DNA of 64,000 nt, taken from positions 186,001 through 250,000 of the forward strand of contig NZ_QOIM01000024.1 in assembly GCF_003323735.1 (NCBI RefSeq), written 5' to 3'. The position numbers and the translations under genes are program-made. Source of the DNA: Streptomyces reniochalinae (lineage in GTDB: Bacteria; Actinomycetota; Actinomycetes; Streptomycetales; Streptomycetaceae). The notes under the pieces are model-generated. The model ran no database searches and was not told the origin of the DNA. It saw only the letters and a list, made by a program, of their open reading frames with translations. Below, piece by piece: positions 27,192-36,517 of this stretch. Numbering within the stretch: the first letter of the stretch is position 1; the number at the start of each line of letters is the position of its first letter.

Positions 27192-27199
27192 CGTCCCGT

Positions 27200-27228
27200 C
27201 CGGCCCCGGGCAGCCGCTCCGGGGCCGG
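27200..27228 (+). terminator. Terminator behind sdhB
   Basis: A 10-bp stem, CCGGCCCCGG (27200-27209) with CCGGGGCCGG (27219-27228), and a 9-base loop. It starts 9 bases after the sdhB stop, in the convergent gap to the phosphatase gene. Confidence 0.7.
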
Positions 27229-27315
27229 GGCCGTCAGCTCCCCGCGCGCGCCGCGAGGAAGCCGACGGCCGGCCCCGGTGGGCCGCCCTGGGCGGGCACG
27301 CCCCCGAAACAGCCC

Positions 27316-29298
27316 TCAGAAGAGGTTGAGCAGCGCTTCGGTCGGGTCCGGGGCCACGGCGCCCGACTCGGGGCGGGGCAGCTGGAACCAGACGGCCTTG
27401 CCCGAGGGCACGCGGCGGCTGCCCCAGCCCGTGCTGAGCAGGTCGACCAGTTGGAGGCCGCGGCCGCCCTCGTCGGTGTCGTGGGCGCGGCGGCGGCGCG
27501 GCTGCACCTGCCCGGCGTCCCACACCTCGCACACCAGCGTGCGCTCCAGCAGCAGCCGCAGCCTGATGTTGCCCTCGCCGTACCGCAGCGCGTTGGTGAC
27601 CAGTTCGCTCACCAGCAGCTCCGTGGTGTCGCCGAGCGCTTCCAGGTCCCAGGCGGTCAGCTGTTCGCGGGCCAGCTCGCGGGCGCGGGCGACCGAGCGC
27701 GGCTCGGGCGGCAGCGTCCAGTCGCCCACGCTGCCGCCGTCCAGGCCCTGCACCCGTGCCACCAGCAGCGCGATGTCGTCCTCGCCGTGGTGCACGTTGA
27801 GGGTGCGCAGCACTCGGTCCGCGGTGTCCTCCAGCGGCTCGGCCGCGTCGGTGAGGGCCGAGCGGAACCGGTCGAGGCCCTCGTCCAGCGGGTGGTCGCG
27901 GGACTCGACCAGACCGTCGGTGTAGAGCGCGAGCATGGCGCCCTCGGGGAGTTCGACCTCGACCTCCTCGAAGGGCTCGCCACCGACCCCCAGCGGCACC
28001 CCCTTGGGCACCTCCAGCAGCAGCGCGGACTCGTCGGCGGGCTCCAGCAGAATGGGCGGCAGGTGCCCGGCGTTGGCGAACGTGCAGCGCCGCGAGACCG
28101 GATCGTAGACGGCGTAGATGCAGGTGGCCAGGTAGACCTCGGACAGATCGGCGTCGGCGCCACGGTAGGCGCGCTGGGTGTGCTGCTGGCGGCGCGCGTC
28201 GCCCAGGCCGCGGGCGATCTCGTCGAGGGCGCCGAGGACCTCGGCGGGCTCCATGTCGGTCAGCGCCAGCGTGCGGACGGCGGTGCGCAGTTCGCCCATG
28301 GCGACGGCCGCGCGCAGCCCGCGGCCCATCACGTCGCCGACGACGATGGCGGTGCGGTGGCCCGGCAGTTCGATGACGTCGAACCAGTCGCCGCCGACCT
28401 CGGTGGCCGGGTTGCCCGGCAGGTAGCGGCAGGCGATCTCCAGTCCGGCCGCCTCCGGGTCGCCCGGCGGCAGCAGGCTGCGTTGCAGTATGAGGGCGCG
28501 TTCGTGCTCCCTGCGGTAGAGGCGCGCGTTGTCGATGCAGACGGCGGCGCGGGCGGCCAGTTCGGCGGCGAGCGCGCCGTCCCGCTCCCCGAAGGGCTCG
28601 CTGCCCTTGGCCCGGGAGAACTGCGCCAGCCCCAGCACCCGGTCCCTGGCGACCATGGGCACGGCGAGCGTCGACTGGACGACGGCGCCGAACTGGGCGG
28701 GGACGCTGCCGTCCTGGCCCGGGATGTTCTGCACGCGCCCGGTGCGCAGCGCGGTGGCGTAGGGCGAGTGCTCGGCGTAGCAGTGGGTGGAGCCGACCTC
28801 GGCGGGCTGTCCCGGCTGCGCGCCGCTCGCGGGTCCGCTGCCGTTGCAGCGGACCGCCGCGCTCTCGCCTCTCCTGGCTTCCTCGTCGGGCAGCGCGAGG
28901 GCGTAGGGCGCGTCGGCGACGGCGCTGGCGAAGGCGACTCTGCGCAGTTCGCCGCGGGGTGCGCCGAGGGGCTCCCGGCGCCGCCTGGGCAGCACGGGGC
29001 GCGGGGTGTGGCCCGGTGCGGCGCCGATGCCACGGGCCGGTCCCGCGTCGCCGAAACCGTCGGCGTCGTCGGGGCCCGGCGGTCCGACGGGGCGGGGTTC
29101 GTCCCCCGCGAGCACGCTCTCGTACAGATCGACGGAGGCCAGGTCGCAGAACTGCGGCACTGCCACGTCCAGCAGTTCGCGGGCCGTGGTCTCCAAGTCC
29201 AGTGAGTTGCCGATCCGCGCGCCTGCGGCGTTCAGCAGAGCCAGGGCACGACGTACGTCGTCCTGCTTACCGGCCGCCTCCACCGGGATATCGCTCAA
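27316..29298 (-). CDS. GAF / SpoIIE-type PP2C phosphatase / HATPase protein
   Basis: Cytoplasmic signalling protein of about 660 residues. A split GAF domain fills roughly residues 20-265, with a disordered Pro/Arg/Gly insertion near 60-120. A SpoIIE phosphatase domain runs about 285-500 (PATEVGGDWFDVIELPG and VVGDVMGRG give the metal aspartates). A C-terminal RsbW-like ATPase spans 530-650 (ELLVSELVTNALRYGEG as N-box; DEGGRGLQLVDLLSTGWG as G-box). Such proteins usually control anti-anti-sigma factors. The start is uncertain: TTG 29298 has GGAAGGGG five bases upstream, GTG 29313 and ATG 29448 are alternatives. A similar gene lies next upstream. Confidence 0.82.
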   Translation of the reverse strand: MSDIPVEAAGKQDDVRRALALLNAAGARIGNSLDLETTARELLDVAVPQFCDLASVDLYESVLAGDEPRPVGPPGPDDADGFGDAGPARGIGAAPGHTPRPVLPRRRREPLGAPRGELRRVAFASAVADAPYALALPDEEARRGESAAVRCNGSGPASGAQPGQPAEVGSTHCYAEHSPYATALRTGRVQNIPGQDGSVPAQFGAVVQSTLAVPMVARDRVLGLAQFSRAKGSEPFGERDGALAAELAARAAVCIDNARLYRREHERALILQRSLLPPGDPEAAGLEIACRYLPGNPATEVGGDWFDVIELPGHRTAIVVGDVMGRGLRAAVAMGELRTAVRTLALTDMEPAEVLGALDEIARGLGDARRQQHTQRAYRGADADLSEVYLATCIYAVYDPVSRRCTFANAGHLPPILLEPADESALLLEVPKGVPLGVGGEPFEEVEVELPEGAMLALYTDGLVESRDHPLDEGLDRFRSALTDAAEPLEDTADRVLRTLNVHHGEDDIALLVARVQGLDGGSVGDWTLPPEPRSVARARELAREQLTAWDLEALGDTTELLVSELVTNALRYGEGNIRLRLLLERTLVCEVWDAGQVQPRRRRAHDTDEGGRGLQLVDLLSTGWGSRRVPSGKAVWFQLPRPESGAVAPDPTEALLNLF

Positions 29299-29580
29299 TG
29301 CCGCCCCTTCCACTGCCGGTGCTCGCCCCAGGTCCGAGCAGTCTGGCAGCCCGGAGAGGAATCCGGAGCCCGCTCTTCCCGATCGCCACAAGTCTCCTTG
29401 CCGCGACGAGGCAACATGCGCACACCCCCCGCTGTCCACGGGGGCCACCTCTGTCTCCTAACCAGCGAGCGGGGTCTCGAACCCTGGGATGCCGCACGGT
29501 TCGCGAGCCGTCCGCGTACCCGCCCGGCGCCACCCGGCGCCATCGGGCCCCTGGGAGCACACCTCACTCGTCGAGGGCAC

Positions 29581-32181
29581 TCAGTCGAGCGGCAGTTCGA
29601 ACCAGACCGTCTTGCCCTCCGGCCCGTGCCGGGTGCCCCAGCGGCGGGCCTGCCCGGCCACCAGCTGGATGCCCCTGCCGCCCTCCTGCTCCTCGGTGAC
29701 GACCCGCTCGCGCGGCGGCTCGGGCATCGGGTCGGAGACCTCCACGACCAGCACACGTCCCTGCGCCCCGGCGGGCTGCCCGGTGTCGCGCACCATCCGG
29801 ACGCCGATCGGGCCGCGCGCGTACCGCAGCGCGTTGGTCACCAGTTCGCTCACCAGCAGTACGCCGGTGTCCTCCAGCTCCGCCAGGCCCCACTCGTGCA
29901 GGGTGCGCCGTACGGCTTCCCTCGCCCGCCGCACCGCGTAGTCGCCGGTGGTGAACGACCACGAGGCGGCGGTGTCGCCGGGCAGTCCGCCGAGCCGCGC
30001 CATCAGCAGCGCCACGTCGTCCCTGGTGCTCAGCCGCCCGTCGCCCGGGCCGCCCTGTTCGCGCAGCGCCGAGATGAGGATGTCGCACGCGTTCTCGATG
30101 CCGCCGCACCCGGTGTCCTCGACCGGCCCCGGTGAGACGTAGCCGCCCGACCCGTCCCACGAGAAGCCGGGTTCCGGCTCCACGCGGCACCTGGAGGGGC
30201 CGGCCAGCAGTCCGCACACCCGGTCGATGCCCGCGGTGATGTCCGCACCCCTGCTCTCGACAAGCCCGTCGGTGTAGAGGACGAGCACGCTGCCCTTCTC
30301 GATCTCCACCTCCGTCAGGTCCCAGGAGCCGTCCAGCGCCGGCCCGATTCCCAGGGGCGTGCCCGAGGGGACGTCGACGGGCCGCGCCCGGCAGCCGCCG
30401 TCGGGCTCGGGCGTGACGAGCAGTGGCGGCACGTGGCCCGCGCTGGCCAGGGTGAGCACTCCGCACCGCTTGCCCGCCGAGGTGGGCGCCGGCTCGTAGA
30501 CGGCGTACAGGCAGGTGGCCATCATCGGCTCGTCGGGGCCGTGGGAGAGGTCGTCGCCGACGGTGCTGACCCGGGCGAGCAGTTCGTCGGGCGGCAGGTC
30601 GAGCCCGGCCAGGGTACGGACCGCGGTGCGCAGCCGGCCCATGGTGACGGCCGAGTGCAGCCCGTGGCCCATCACGTCGCCCACGACGAAGGCGACCCGC
30701 CCGCCCGGCAGCGGAATGACGTCGAACCAGTCGCCGCCCACCTCCGTGCCGCTGCTGCCGGGCACGTAGCGGTAGGCGAGGACCACGCCCGGCGGCTCGG
30801 GGATGTGCTGCGGCAGCAGGCTGCGTTGCAGCATCAGCGCGCCCTCGCGCTCGCGCGCGTAGAGCCGGGCGTTGTCGAGGAAGGTGGCGGAGCGGTCGGC
30901 CAGCTCGACGGCGAGCGCCCGGTCGTCGTCGACGAAGGGGTCCCGGTTCTCTGCGCGGCTGACGACCAGCAGCCCGAGGCCGGTGCCGCGGGCGCGCAGG
31001 GGGACGGCCATCAGCGAGTGCACGTCCAGATCCAAGGTGGCGTCCGTCGTGGGGTCGCCCGCCCTGCTGGCGCGCAGGATCTCCTCGGGCGAGGTCGCCA
31101 GCTGCGGCTCGCCGCTGTCCAGCGCCCGCCCGAGCAGGGAGTCGCGCGCGTAGACGATCTCGCTGCCGAGCCGCAGCAGCCGCTCCACGCGCTCGCCCGC
31201 GTGCCGGGCGGCGAACCCCAGCATGTGCAACGGGGTGCCCACGGGGATGACCGGCTCGGGCAGGTCGCCCCCGGCCGCGACCTCGCCGCGCAGCAGCACG
31301 CCCGCGTAGTCGGCGAAGCGCGGCACGAGCGCCCCGGTGACCGCCTCCGAGATCGCGCGGACGTCGAGCCGGTCGCCCAGCGCCACCCCAAGGTGGTCCA
31401 GCAGCGCGAGCCGGCCGCGCGCCGCCTCCGCCTTGTCGAGCGCCTCCAGCCGCTCGGTGACGTCCATGACGGTGCAGCTCACCCCGAACACCTCGCCGCC
31501 GCGGTCGCTCAGCCGGGCGTAGGAGACGGAGCGGGCACCGCCGCCGTCGAGCGAGGGGGTCACCACGTCGACGACGGAGCGGCCGGTCTCCAGCACGCCC
31601 GTCTGGATCTGCATGACCTCCTCGGCCATCGCGGCGGGCAGCAGCGCCTCGACCGTACGGCCCACCAGGTCGGTGTCCGCGGCGTCCACCAGCCGCAGCA
31701 GCGCGTCGTTGTAGCGCACGAGGCGCCGTTCCGTGTCGAAGAGGGCGATGCCCAGGGGTGAGGAGGCGAACAGGGCGTCGAGCGCCGCCAGCTCGTGCTC
31801 GACGGTCCGCAGGCGGCTGGTCTCCACGATGTTGACCAGGACGAACGGATGGTGCTCGGTGTCCCGCAGCAGCGAGCCGCGGCCCTCGACCTCGACGACG
31901 GAACCGTCCCGGTGGCGCATGCTCAGGTTGCCGCGCCAGGTGTGCGTACGCCGCAGCGCTTCCACGCGGGCCCGGCGTTCCTCCTCGCCGCTGACGATGA
32001 GCTCCTCGATGGGGCGGCCGATCGTCTCCTCGGCCGGCCAGCCCAGGATCTCCTGCACCGCGGGGCTCCACACCAGCACGTCTCCCCGCCCGTCGAGCAT
32101 GACGATCCCGATGCGCAGCGTGTCGAGAAGCGGGGTCGCTCGTCGCGCCCCGCCGGCGGGTTCGGTGCTCACACGGCCCAC
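29581..32181 (-). CDS. PAS-PAS-GAF / SpoIIE-type PP2C phosphatase / HATPase protein
   Basis: Protein of 866 residues and larger relative of its downstream neighbour. Two PAS domains lie at about 15-125 (TLRIGIVMLDGRGDVLVWSP) and 130-240 (LGIALFDTERRLVRYNDAL), and a GAF-like domain at about 265-430. The SpoIIE phosphatase spans about 455-670 (SGTEVGGDWFDVIPLPG; VVGDVMGHG) and the RsbW-like ATPase about 735-860 (VLLVSELVTNALRYARG; GGRGIQLVAGQARRWG). The start is GTG 32181, or GTG 32174 two codons later, both near GGGG. It stands 282 bp from the smaller phosphatase gene. It probably senses a ligand or redox state and adjusts a sigma factor; the partner is not in the window. Confidence 0.83.
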   Translation of the reverse strand: MGRVSTEPAGGARRATPLLDTLRIGIVMLDGRGDVLVWSPAVQEILGWPAEETIGRPIEELIVSGEEERRARVEALRRTHTWRGNLSMRHRDGSVVEVEGRGSLLRDTEHHPFVLVNIVETSRLRTVEHELAALDALFASSPLGIALFDTERRLVRYNDALLRLVDAADTDLVGRTVEALLPAAMAEEVMQIQTGVLETGRSVVDVVTPSLDGGGARSVSYARLSDRGGEVFGVSCTVMDVTERLEALDKAEAARGRLALLDHLGVALGDRLDVRAISEAVTGALVPRFADYAGVLLRGEVAAGGDLPEPVIPVGTPLHMLGFAARHAGERVERLLRLGSEIVYARDSLLGRALDSGEPQLATSPEEILRASRAGDPTTDATLDLDVHSLMAVPLRARGTGLGLLVVSRAENRDPFVDDDRALAVELADRSATFLDNARLYAREREGALMLQRSLLPQHIPEPPGVVLAYRYVPGSSGTEVGGDWFDVIPLPGGRVAFVVGDVMGHGLHSAVTMGRLRTAVRTLAGLDLPPDELLARVSTVGDDLSHGPDEPMMATCLYAVYEPAPTSAGKRCGVLTLASAGHVPPLLVTPEPDGGCRARPVDVPSGTPLGIGPALDGSWDLTEVEIEKGSVLVLYTDGLVESRGADITAGIDRVCGLLAGPSRCRVEPEPGFSWDGSGGYVSPGPVEDTGCGGIENACDILISALREQGGPGDGRLSTRDDVALLMARLGGLPGDTAASWSFTTGDYAVRRAREAVRRTLHEWGLAELEDTGVLLVSELVTNALRYARGPIGVRMVRDTGQPAGAQGRVLVVEVSDPMPEPPRERVVTEEQEGGRGIQLVAGQARRWGTRHGPEGKTVWFELPLD

Positions 32182-32286
32182 ATCCCCGGTCGGGATCGGA
32201 TGGCAGGCTCGGCCGGTCGGCCTCCCCCACTCAGGGCCGGGCAGAACCGGTCAAGGTGGGAGAACTACCCACACTCGCGCCGACGA

Positions 32287-32490
32287 CTACCCGCTGACCG
32301 CCTGGACCGACCCGTCGGACCGCTGGTGCTCCACCAGATAGCCGTCACCCCGTTCCCCCAGCCGCTCGGCGAGGTGCAGGGCCTCCGCCCGGGTGGCGTA
32401 GCTGCCGACGCGGTAGCGATTGCCGTGGCAGTCCTGGCGTATGAGCCGCCAGGGCCGCACCGCCTCACTGTCGCCGCTCACACTTTGCAT
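32287..32490 (-). CDS. Small protein with a SPOR-like sequence
   Basis: Protein of 67 residues starting at ATG 32490 (MQSVSGDSEAVRPW). The body WRLIRQDCHGNRYRVGSYATRAEALHLAERLGERGD resembles short Streptomyces proteins annotated as SPOR-domain: an aromatic/charged strand, then a helix with AEALHLAERL. A longer reading from 32538 is possible but adds an Arg-rich stretch without support. No good ribosome site is visible. The function is unknown, and the SPOR resemblance is from memory. Confidence 0.5.
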   Translation of the reverse strand: MQSVSGDSEAVRPWRLIRQDCHGNRYRVGSYATRAEALHLAERLGERGDGYLVEHQRSDGSVQAVSG

Positions 32491-32674
32491 ATGCCGGAGC
32501 CTACGCCCGACCCTCACGCACCGCATTCGACTTTGCACAAAGGGCCAGCGTTTTCGGCCACCAGTTCGCCTCGCCGGACGCGCGGGCGACCCCAGCGGAG
32601 CGCCGGTGGTGACGGAGGGCGACGCATCACCTCACCGTCCCCCACCCCCACGGGAAGGCGTCACCCCCCGAGCA

Positions 32675-32688
32675 GGTGACGCGTCACC
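32675..32688. promoter_or_regulatory. 14-bp palindrome over the gntR stop codon
   Basis: GGTGACGCGTCACC is a perfect palindrome covering the stop codon of the GntR gene (32684-32686). It may be part of a terminator or an operator for the gene downstream. Confidence 0.35.
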
Positions 32689-33436
32689 TCACCGGCAGGT
32701 GGTACGCCAGCTTGAAGCGGTCGGCGGGCACCACCACATCCGCCGTCTCCACGGCACGCTTCCCCGCGAAGTACGTCCGCGCCACCACCAGCACCGCGTG
32801 CCCCGGAACCCCGCCGAGCGCGGCCATCTCCTCGGCCCTGCCGGGGCGGGAGCCGACCTCCTCGGTGACGTTGTCGACCACCAGGTCGATCGCCGCCATC
32901 CGCTCCACCACCCCCCGGCCGCCCAGCGGCCCCTCCTCCGGAAGCATCACAGGCGTCCGCCCCGTGAGCGCCAGTGGCTCCCACGAGGTGGACAGCATCA
33001 CCGGCTCCCCCTCCACCTGGAAGACGTAGCGCGTGCGCATCACCTTGTCGCCCGGCTCGATGAACAGCCGCTCGGCGGTCTCGTGGGAGGCCTCCTCCCG
33101 CTCGCTCCGCGACTCCCAGGTACCCCGCACCCGCTCGTCGGACTGCTCCTGGCGGAAGGGGGTGCACTCCTCCATGGTCCGGTACCCCGTACGCGCGACG
33201 CGGCGCGCCGAGGGCAACTCCCGCACATAGGTGCCCGAGCCCGAGCGGCCCTCGACCAGCCCCTCCGCCATCAGGACCTTCCGGGCCTCCAGCGCGACCG
33301 TGTCGGAGACGCCGTACTCCTCACGGATCCGGGCCTGCGAGGGGAGCCGGGCGTGCGGCGGCAGGGAGCCGTCGGAGATCTTCTTGCGCAGATCCGAGGC
33401 CACCCGCAGATACGCGGGCTGTTCACCGAATGGCAC
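32684..33436 (-). CDS. GntR-family (HutC/UTRA type) transcriptional regulator
   Basis: Regulator of 250 residues. The winged-helix DNA-binding domain is at residues 5-75 (YLRVASDLRKKISDGSLPPHARLPSQARIREEYGVSD ... GSGTYV). A UTRA ligand-binding domain is at about 100-245 (FIEPGDKVMRTRYVFQVEGEPVMLSTSWEPLAL). Starts at GTG 33436 with GGAGG seven bases upstream. GGCACGAGTGCC, an inverted repeat, covers the start codon itself and could be an autoregulatory site. The target genes and ligand are unknown, and it stands alone between unrelated genes. Confidence 0.88.
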   Translation of the reverse strand: MPFGEQPAYLRVASDLRKKISDGSLPPHARLPSQARIREEYGVSDTVALEARKVLMAEGLVEGRSGSGTYVRELPSARRVARTGYRTMEECTPFRQEQSDERVRGTWESRSEREEASHETAERLFIEPGDKVMRTRYVFQVEGEPVMLSTSWEPLALTGRTPVMLPEEGPLGGRGVVERMAAIDLVVDNVTEEVGSRPGRAEEMAALGGVPGHAVLVVARTYFAGKRAVETADVVVPADRFKLAYHLPVR

Positions 33437-33693
33437 GAGTGCCCTCCCCGTTTCCGGCCTGCCAGCGCGAACGCTGGGTCGTGCGAGTGATGCTGACGGT
33501 CAGCAACAGCTTGGCAACAGAGGGTTGTTGGCCGCAACGGTCGGCCAAAGTTTCACCCGATGTGATGAGACCCTGCTCAGGGCCCACACATTCGACGCCA
33601 CGGGCATATCCGGGGCACATCCGATCGGCATGCACAGCCGGCACACGACAGGCACCCGCCCGCCCGTCCACTCCGGCCCGCCCGGCCCGCCCG

Positions 33694-34386
33694 TCAGGAC
33701 TCCGCGCCGTGACCGCCCGCTCCGGACGCCCCCTCCCCCGCGGTCTTCGTCTCCCCGCCCGTCTCCGCCTCCCCGGCGGGCTCCATCGCGAACAGCACCA
33801 TCGTCGCGCTGACCCGTACCGCCCCCTCCGTGCCCGGCGGGAGGGCCTGGTCGTGGAGGACTCCGCCCAGCGCCCTGGCGCGCTCGCGCACGTCCTCCCA
33901 CACCTGCCCGGGCAGCCAGACCTCGGCGTCCGTCATCTCGCCCGGCACGGAGGTGTCGCGCTGCGCCGTACGCCGGCGCAACTCCTCGCCGAGGGTGCCG
34001 GAGAGCGCCAGATAGGTGCCGACTCCCCCGGCGGCGCCGAGCCGGTCACCGCTGTCGGGGTCGTGGCGGTACCGCTTGGCCGTACCCCCACGGACCTCGA
34101 CCTCGCCCGCCGCCTCGACGAGCCCCGCCGTGTGCAGCCTGCGCAGGTGGTAGCTGACGTTGGCCTGGGACTGGCCCAGGACCCGCGCCGCCTCGGCGGC
34201 GCTGTAGGACTGGCCCGTCAGCAGGGAGAGCAGCCGCAGCCGCAACGGGTGGGCGAGCACCCGCAGATCCGCGACCGCGGCGCCCGCCGGCGCGTGAGAA
34301 GCCGGGTCCGCAGCGGGGGCGGCGGCCGGAGGCACCTGGGCGGCCTCGGGGCCGGGCCGCGCACCGCCGCGGGGACGAGAGGACAT
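33694..34386 (-). CDS. ArsR-family helix-turn-helix regulator
   Basis: Regulator of 230 residues. After a disordered Pro/Ala N-terminus, the helix-turn-helix is at about residues 40-105 (LAHPLRLRLLSLLTGQSYSAAEAARVLGQSQANVSYHLRRLHTAGLV). The C-terminal half resembles the dimer domain of larger ArsR-like proteins. ATG 34386 has GGGAG nine bases upstream and lies 14 bp after the MFS stop. The two are evidently one operon, so it probably controls the exporter. No metal-binding cysteines are seen, so a metal sensor is unlikely. Confidence 0.83.
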   Translation of the reverse strand: MSSRPRGGARPGPEAAQVPPAAAPAADPASHAPAGAAVADLRVLAHPLRLRLLSLLTGQSYSAAEAARVLGQSQANVSYHLRRLHTAGLVEAAGEVEVRGGTAKRYRHDPDSGDRLGAAGGVGTYLALSGTLGEELRRRTAQRDTSVPGEMTDAEVWLPGQVWEDVRERARALGGVLHDQALPPGTEGAVRVSATMVLFAMEPAGEAETGGETKTAGEGASGAGGHGAES

Positions 34387-34400
34387 CGCGCCAGTCTCCC

Positions 34401-35723
34401 TCAGGCCCGCGTCTCCACCACGGGCGGCCCGGCCGCCGGGCGCGACTGCCCCGTCGTCAGCCCCCGCACCTGGCGGCTGCACAGGGCGCCCACCGTCGCC
34501 AGGGTGACGAGCGCGACCCCGCACAGCAACGTGGGCCGCACTCCGAAGCGTTCGGCGAAGGGTCCGGCGGCCATCTCCCCCACGGGAAGGGCGAGGGTCG
34601 AGCCGAGCGCGTCGTAGGAGTAGACGCGTGCCAGTCTCTCCTGGGGCACGTTCTCCTGGAGCGAGAGGTCCCAGGCGACGCCGAACTGCTCGATGGCGAT
34701 GCCGTTGATGAACATCGCCACCACCAGCACGGCCACGTCCGCCGACTGCGCGAGCGCGACGAGCGGCAGCGCGTCCAGCACGACCACCGCCACGCCGAGC
34801 CGCAGGGCGTGCCGCGCCCTGGAGCGCGCCACCAGCACCCCGCCGGCCAGCGCCCCGGCCATCTGGGTGGCCAAAACGAAGCCCCACGCCGTGCGCCCGA
34901 ACGTCGCGTCGGCGACGGTCGGCCCCAGGACCTGGATGCCCCCGGCCGCGACGGCGTTCACCACGAAGAACTGGAGCACCACCACCCACACCCAGGTGCG
35001 TGAGACGAACTCCTTCCACCCCTCGCGCAGCTCCCGCCACGGGCGCGCGGGCGCGGCGACCGTACCGGTCTGCTCCCGCACGGACGCGCGTTCCCGTCCG
35101 GCCAGGCGGAAGGCGAGGGACGCGCCCGCGAAGGCCGCCCCGTCGAGCACCATTCCCCACCCCGGGCTCGCGACGGCGGCCAGCAGCCCGCCCAGCGAGG
35201 TGCCGGCGATCATCCCGGCGTTGACCCCCATCCGGGAGAGCGCGTTGGCGGGCCGCAGTTCGTCGGCGGGGACGGTGAGCGGAATCAGCGCGGCCGAGGC
35301 CGGGACGGAGACGGCCGCCACCGCCCCCTGCACCACGCTGAGGACCAGCAGCGCCCCCATGGGCGCCCGGCCCGCCAGCAGGGCCAGCCCCACACCGCTC
35401 TGCACCAGCGCGGCGGCGAGTGCGGCGCCCTGGAGGACGAGCGCCCGGGGCAGCCGGTCGGCGAGCAGCCCGCCGAACAGCAGCAGCACGACGTTGCTGA
35501 CCGAGCGGGCACCGACGACGAGGCCCACGTCGACGGCGGAACCGCCCATGTCCAAGACGGCGAAGGCGAGGACGACGGGCGCCATCGCGTTGCCGAAGTA
35601 CGTGAGGGCACGCCCCGACGCGAGCCCGCGGAAACCGCGCCGCCGCATCAGGGCGCGCAGCGGGAGGCGTTGCGCGCTGTCGGCGCCCCGGCCACGGGGC
35701 CGCGAGGAGGCGGGAGGAGTCAC
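34401..35723 (-). CDS. Major facilitator superfamily transporter
   Basis: Membrane transporter of about 440 residues with twelve hydrophobic segments. The first pass is LTYFGNAMAPVVLAFAVLDM, and the MFS loop is GGLLADRLPRALVLQGAAL. The enterobactin-exporter-like (EntS/MFS_3) layout includes ANALSRMGVNAGMIAGTSLGGLLA. The start is uncertain: GTG 35723 gives a 30-residue basic lead; ATG 35648 would begin MRRRGFRGLASGRAL. It forms an operon with the ArsR gene 14 bp downstream. The substrate is unknown; drug or siderophore export is the family norm. Confidence 0.82.
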   Translation of the reverse strand: MTPPASSRPRGRGADSAQRLPLRALMRRRGFRGLASGRALTYFGNAMAPVVLAFAVLDMGGSAVDVGLVVGARSVSNVVLLLFGGLLADRLPRALVLQGAALAAALVQSGVGLALLAGRAPMGALLVLSVVQGAVAAVSVPASAALIPLTVPADELRPANALSRMGVNAGMIAGTSLGGLLAAVASPGWGMVLDGAAFAGASLAFRLAGRERASVREQTGTVAAPARPWRELREGWKEFVSRTWVWVVVLQFFVVNAVAAGGIQVLGPTVADATFGRTAWGFVLATQMAGALAGGVLVARSRARHALRLGVAVVVLDALPLVALAQSADVAVLVVAMFINGIAIEQFGVAWDLSLQENVPQERLARVYSYDALGSTLALPVGEMAAGPFAERFGVRPTLLCGVALVTLATVGALCSRQVRGLTTGQSRPAAGPPVVETRA

Positions 35724-35867
35724 GCGGTGAGTGTGCGGCACGCGACCCTGCACCGTCAAACACTTCTTTTGGGGTCGCGGACGGAGAAGGCCCTCCGCCC
35801 CAGGACGGAGACGGGCCCGCCCGGTGGACGGAGGCCCCCGCGCGCCGCGCCTGTCACCGTGGACCCC

Positions 35868-36329
35868 ATGAGCACCCCGACCCCGACCCGCCACAGCTGG
35901 CCGGACCATCTGGCCGCCGGCGCGGTCCGTTTCGCCCGCCCGACGGCACGCTTCGACGCCGTACGGGCCTTCTACGTCGACGACCTCGGCCTGCCCGTCC
36001 TCGCCGAGTGGCGCGACCACTCCGGCTACGACGGCCTCGTCCTCGGCCTCCCCGGCACCCCCGTCCACATGGAGCTCACCCAGCACGGCGCCCCGCCCCG
36101 CATCCCCGAGCCCCACCCCGAGAACCAGCTGGTCCTCTACCTGGAGGACCGCGCGGCCCACGACCGGGCGGCGGCACACCTCGCCTCCCGCGGCCACCGT
36201 CCCGTCACCGCCACCAACCCGTACTGGCCCACCCACGGCGCCACCGTCTTCGCGGACCCGGACGGCTGGCAGCTCGTCCTCGCCCCCTGGGTCTTCGGCC
36301 GCGACCCGGTACCGGACGCTCGCCGCTGA
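35868..36329 (+). CDS. VOC (glyoxalase/bleomycin-resistance) family protein
   Basis: Protein of 153 residues with one VOC module pair: AVRFARPTARFDAVRAFYVDDLGLPVLAEWRD for the first beta-alpha-beta-beta-beta unit, and HMELTQHG, LVLYLEDRAAHDRAAAHL and YWPTHGATVFADPDGWQLVLAPW for the rest. It keeps the conserved FADPDGWQL end, and H and E side chains that could bind a metal (HMEL). The start is ATG 35868. It is divergent from the MFS gene, so a shared promoter region of about 145 bp is likely. Substrate unknown. Confidence 0.82.
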   Translation: MSTPTPTRHSWPDHLAAGAVRFARPTARFDAVRAFYVDDLGLPVLAEWRDHSGYDGLVLGLPGTPVHMELTQHGAPPRIPEPHPENQLVLYLEDRAAHDRAAAHLASRGHRPVTATNPYWPTHGATVFADPDGWQLVLAPWVFGRDPVPDARR

Positions 36330-36517
36330 GCAACGCCCGGGGGCGCGCGCGGCGTTCGGCCGAGGCGAGGAGTGCACCCCCGCCACCCGGGCCGGCCGCG
36401 GGCCACGGCGTACCGTACGGCTGCGAGCCCGCTGCGTACCCGCCCGAGGGAACAGCGGCGCACGGAACGGCGCGGGCCCCCGGGGGCTCACGCGTGAGCG
36501 AGGAGGAGACAGGGACC

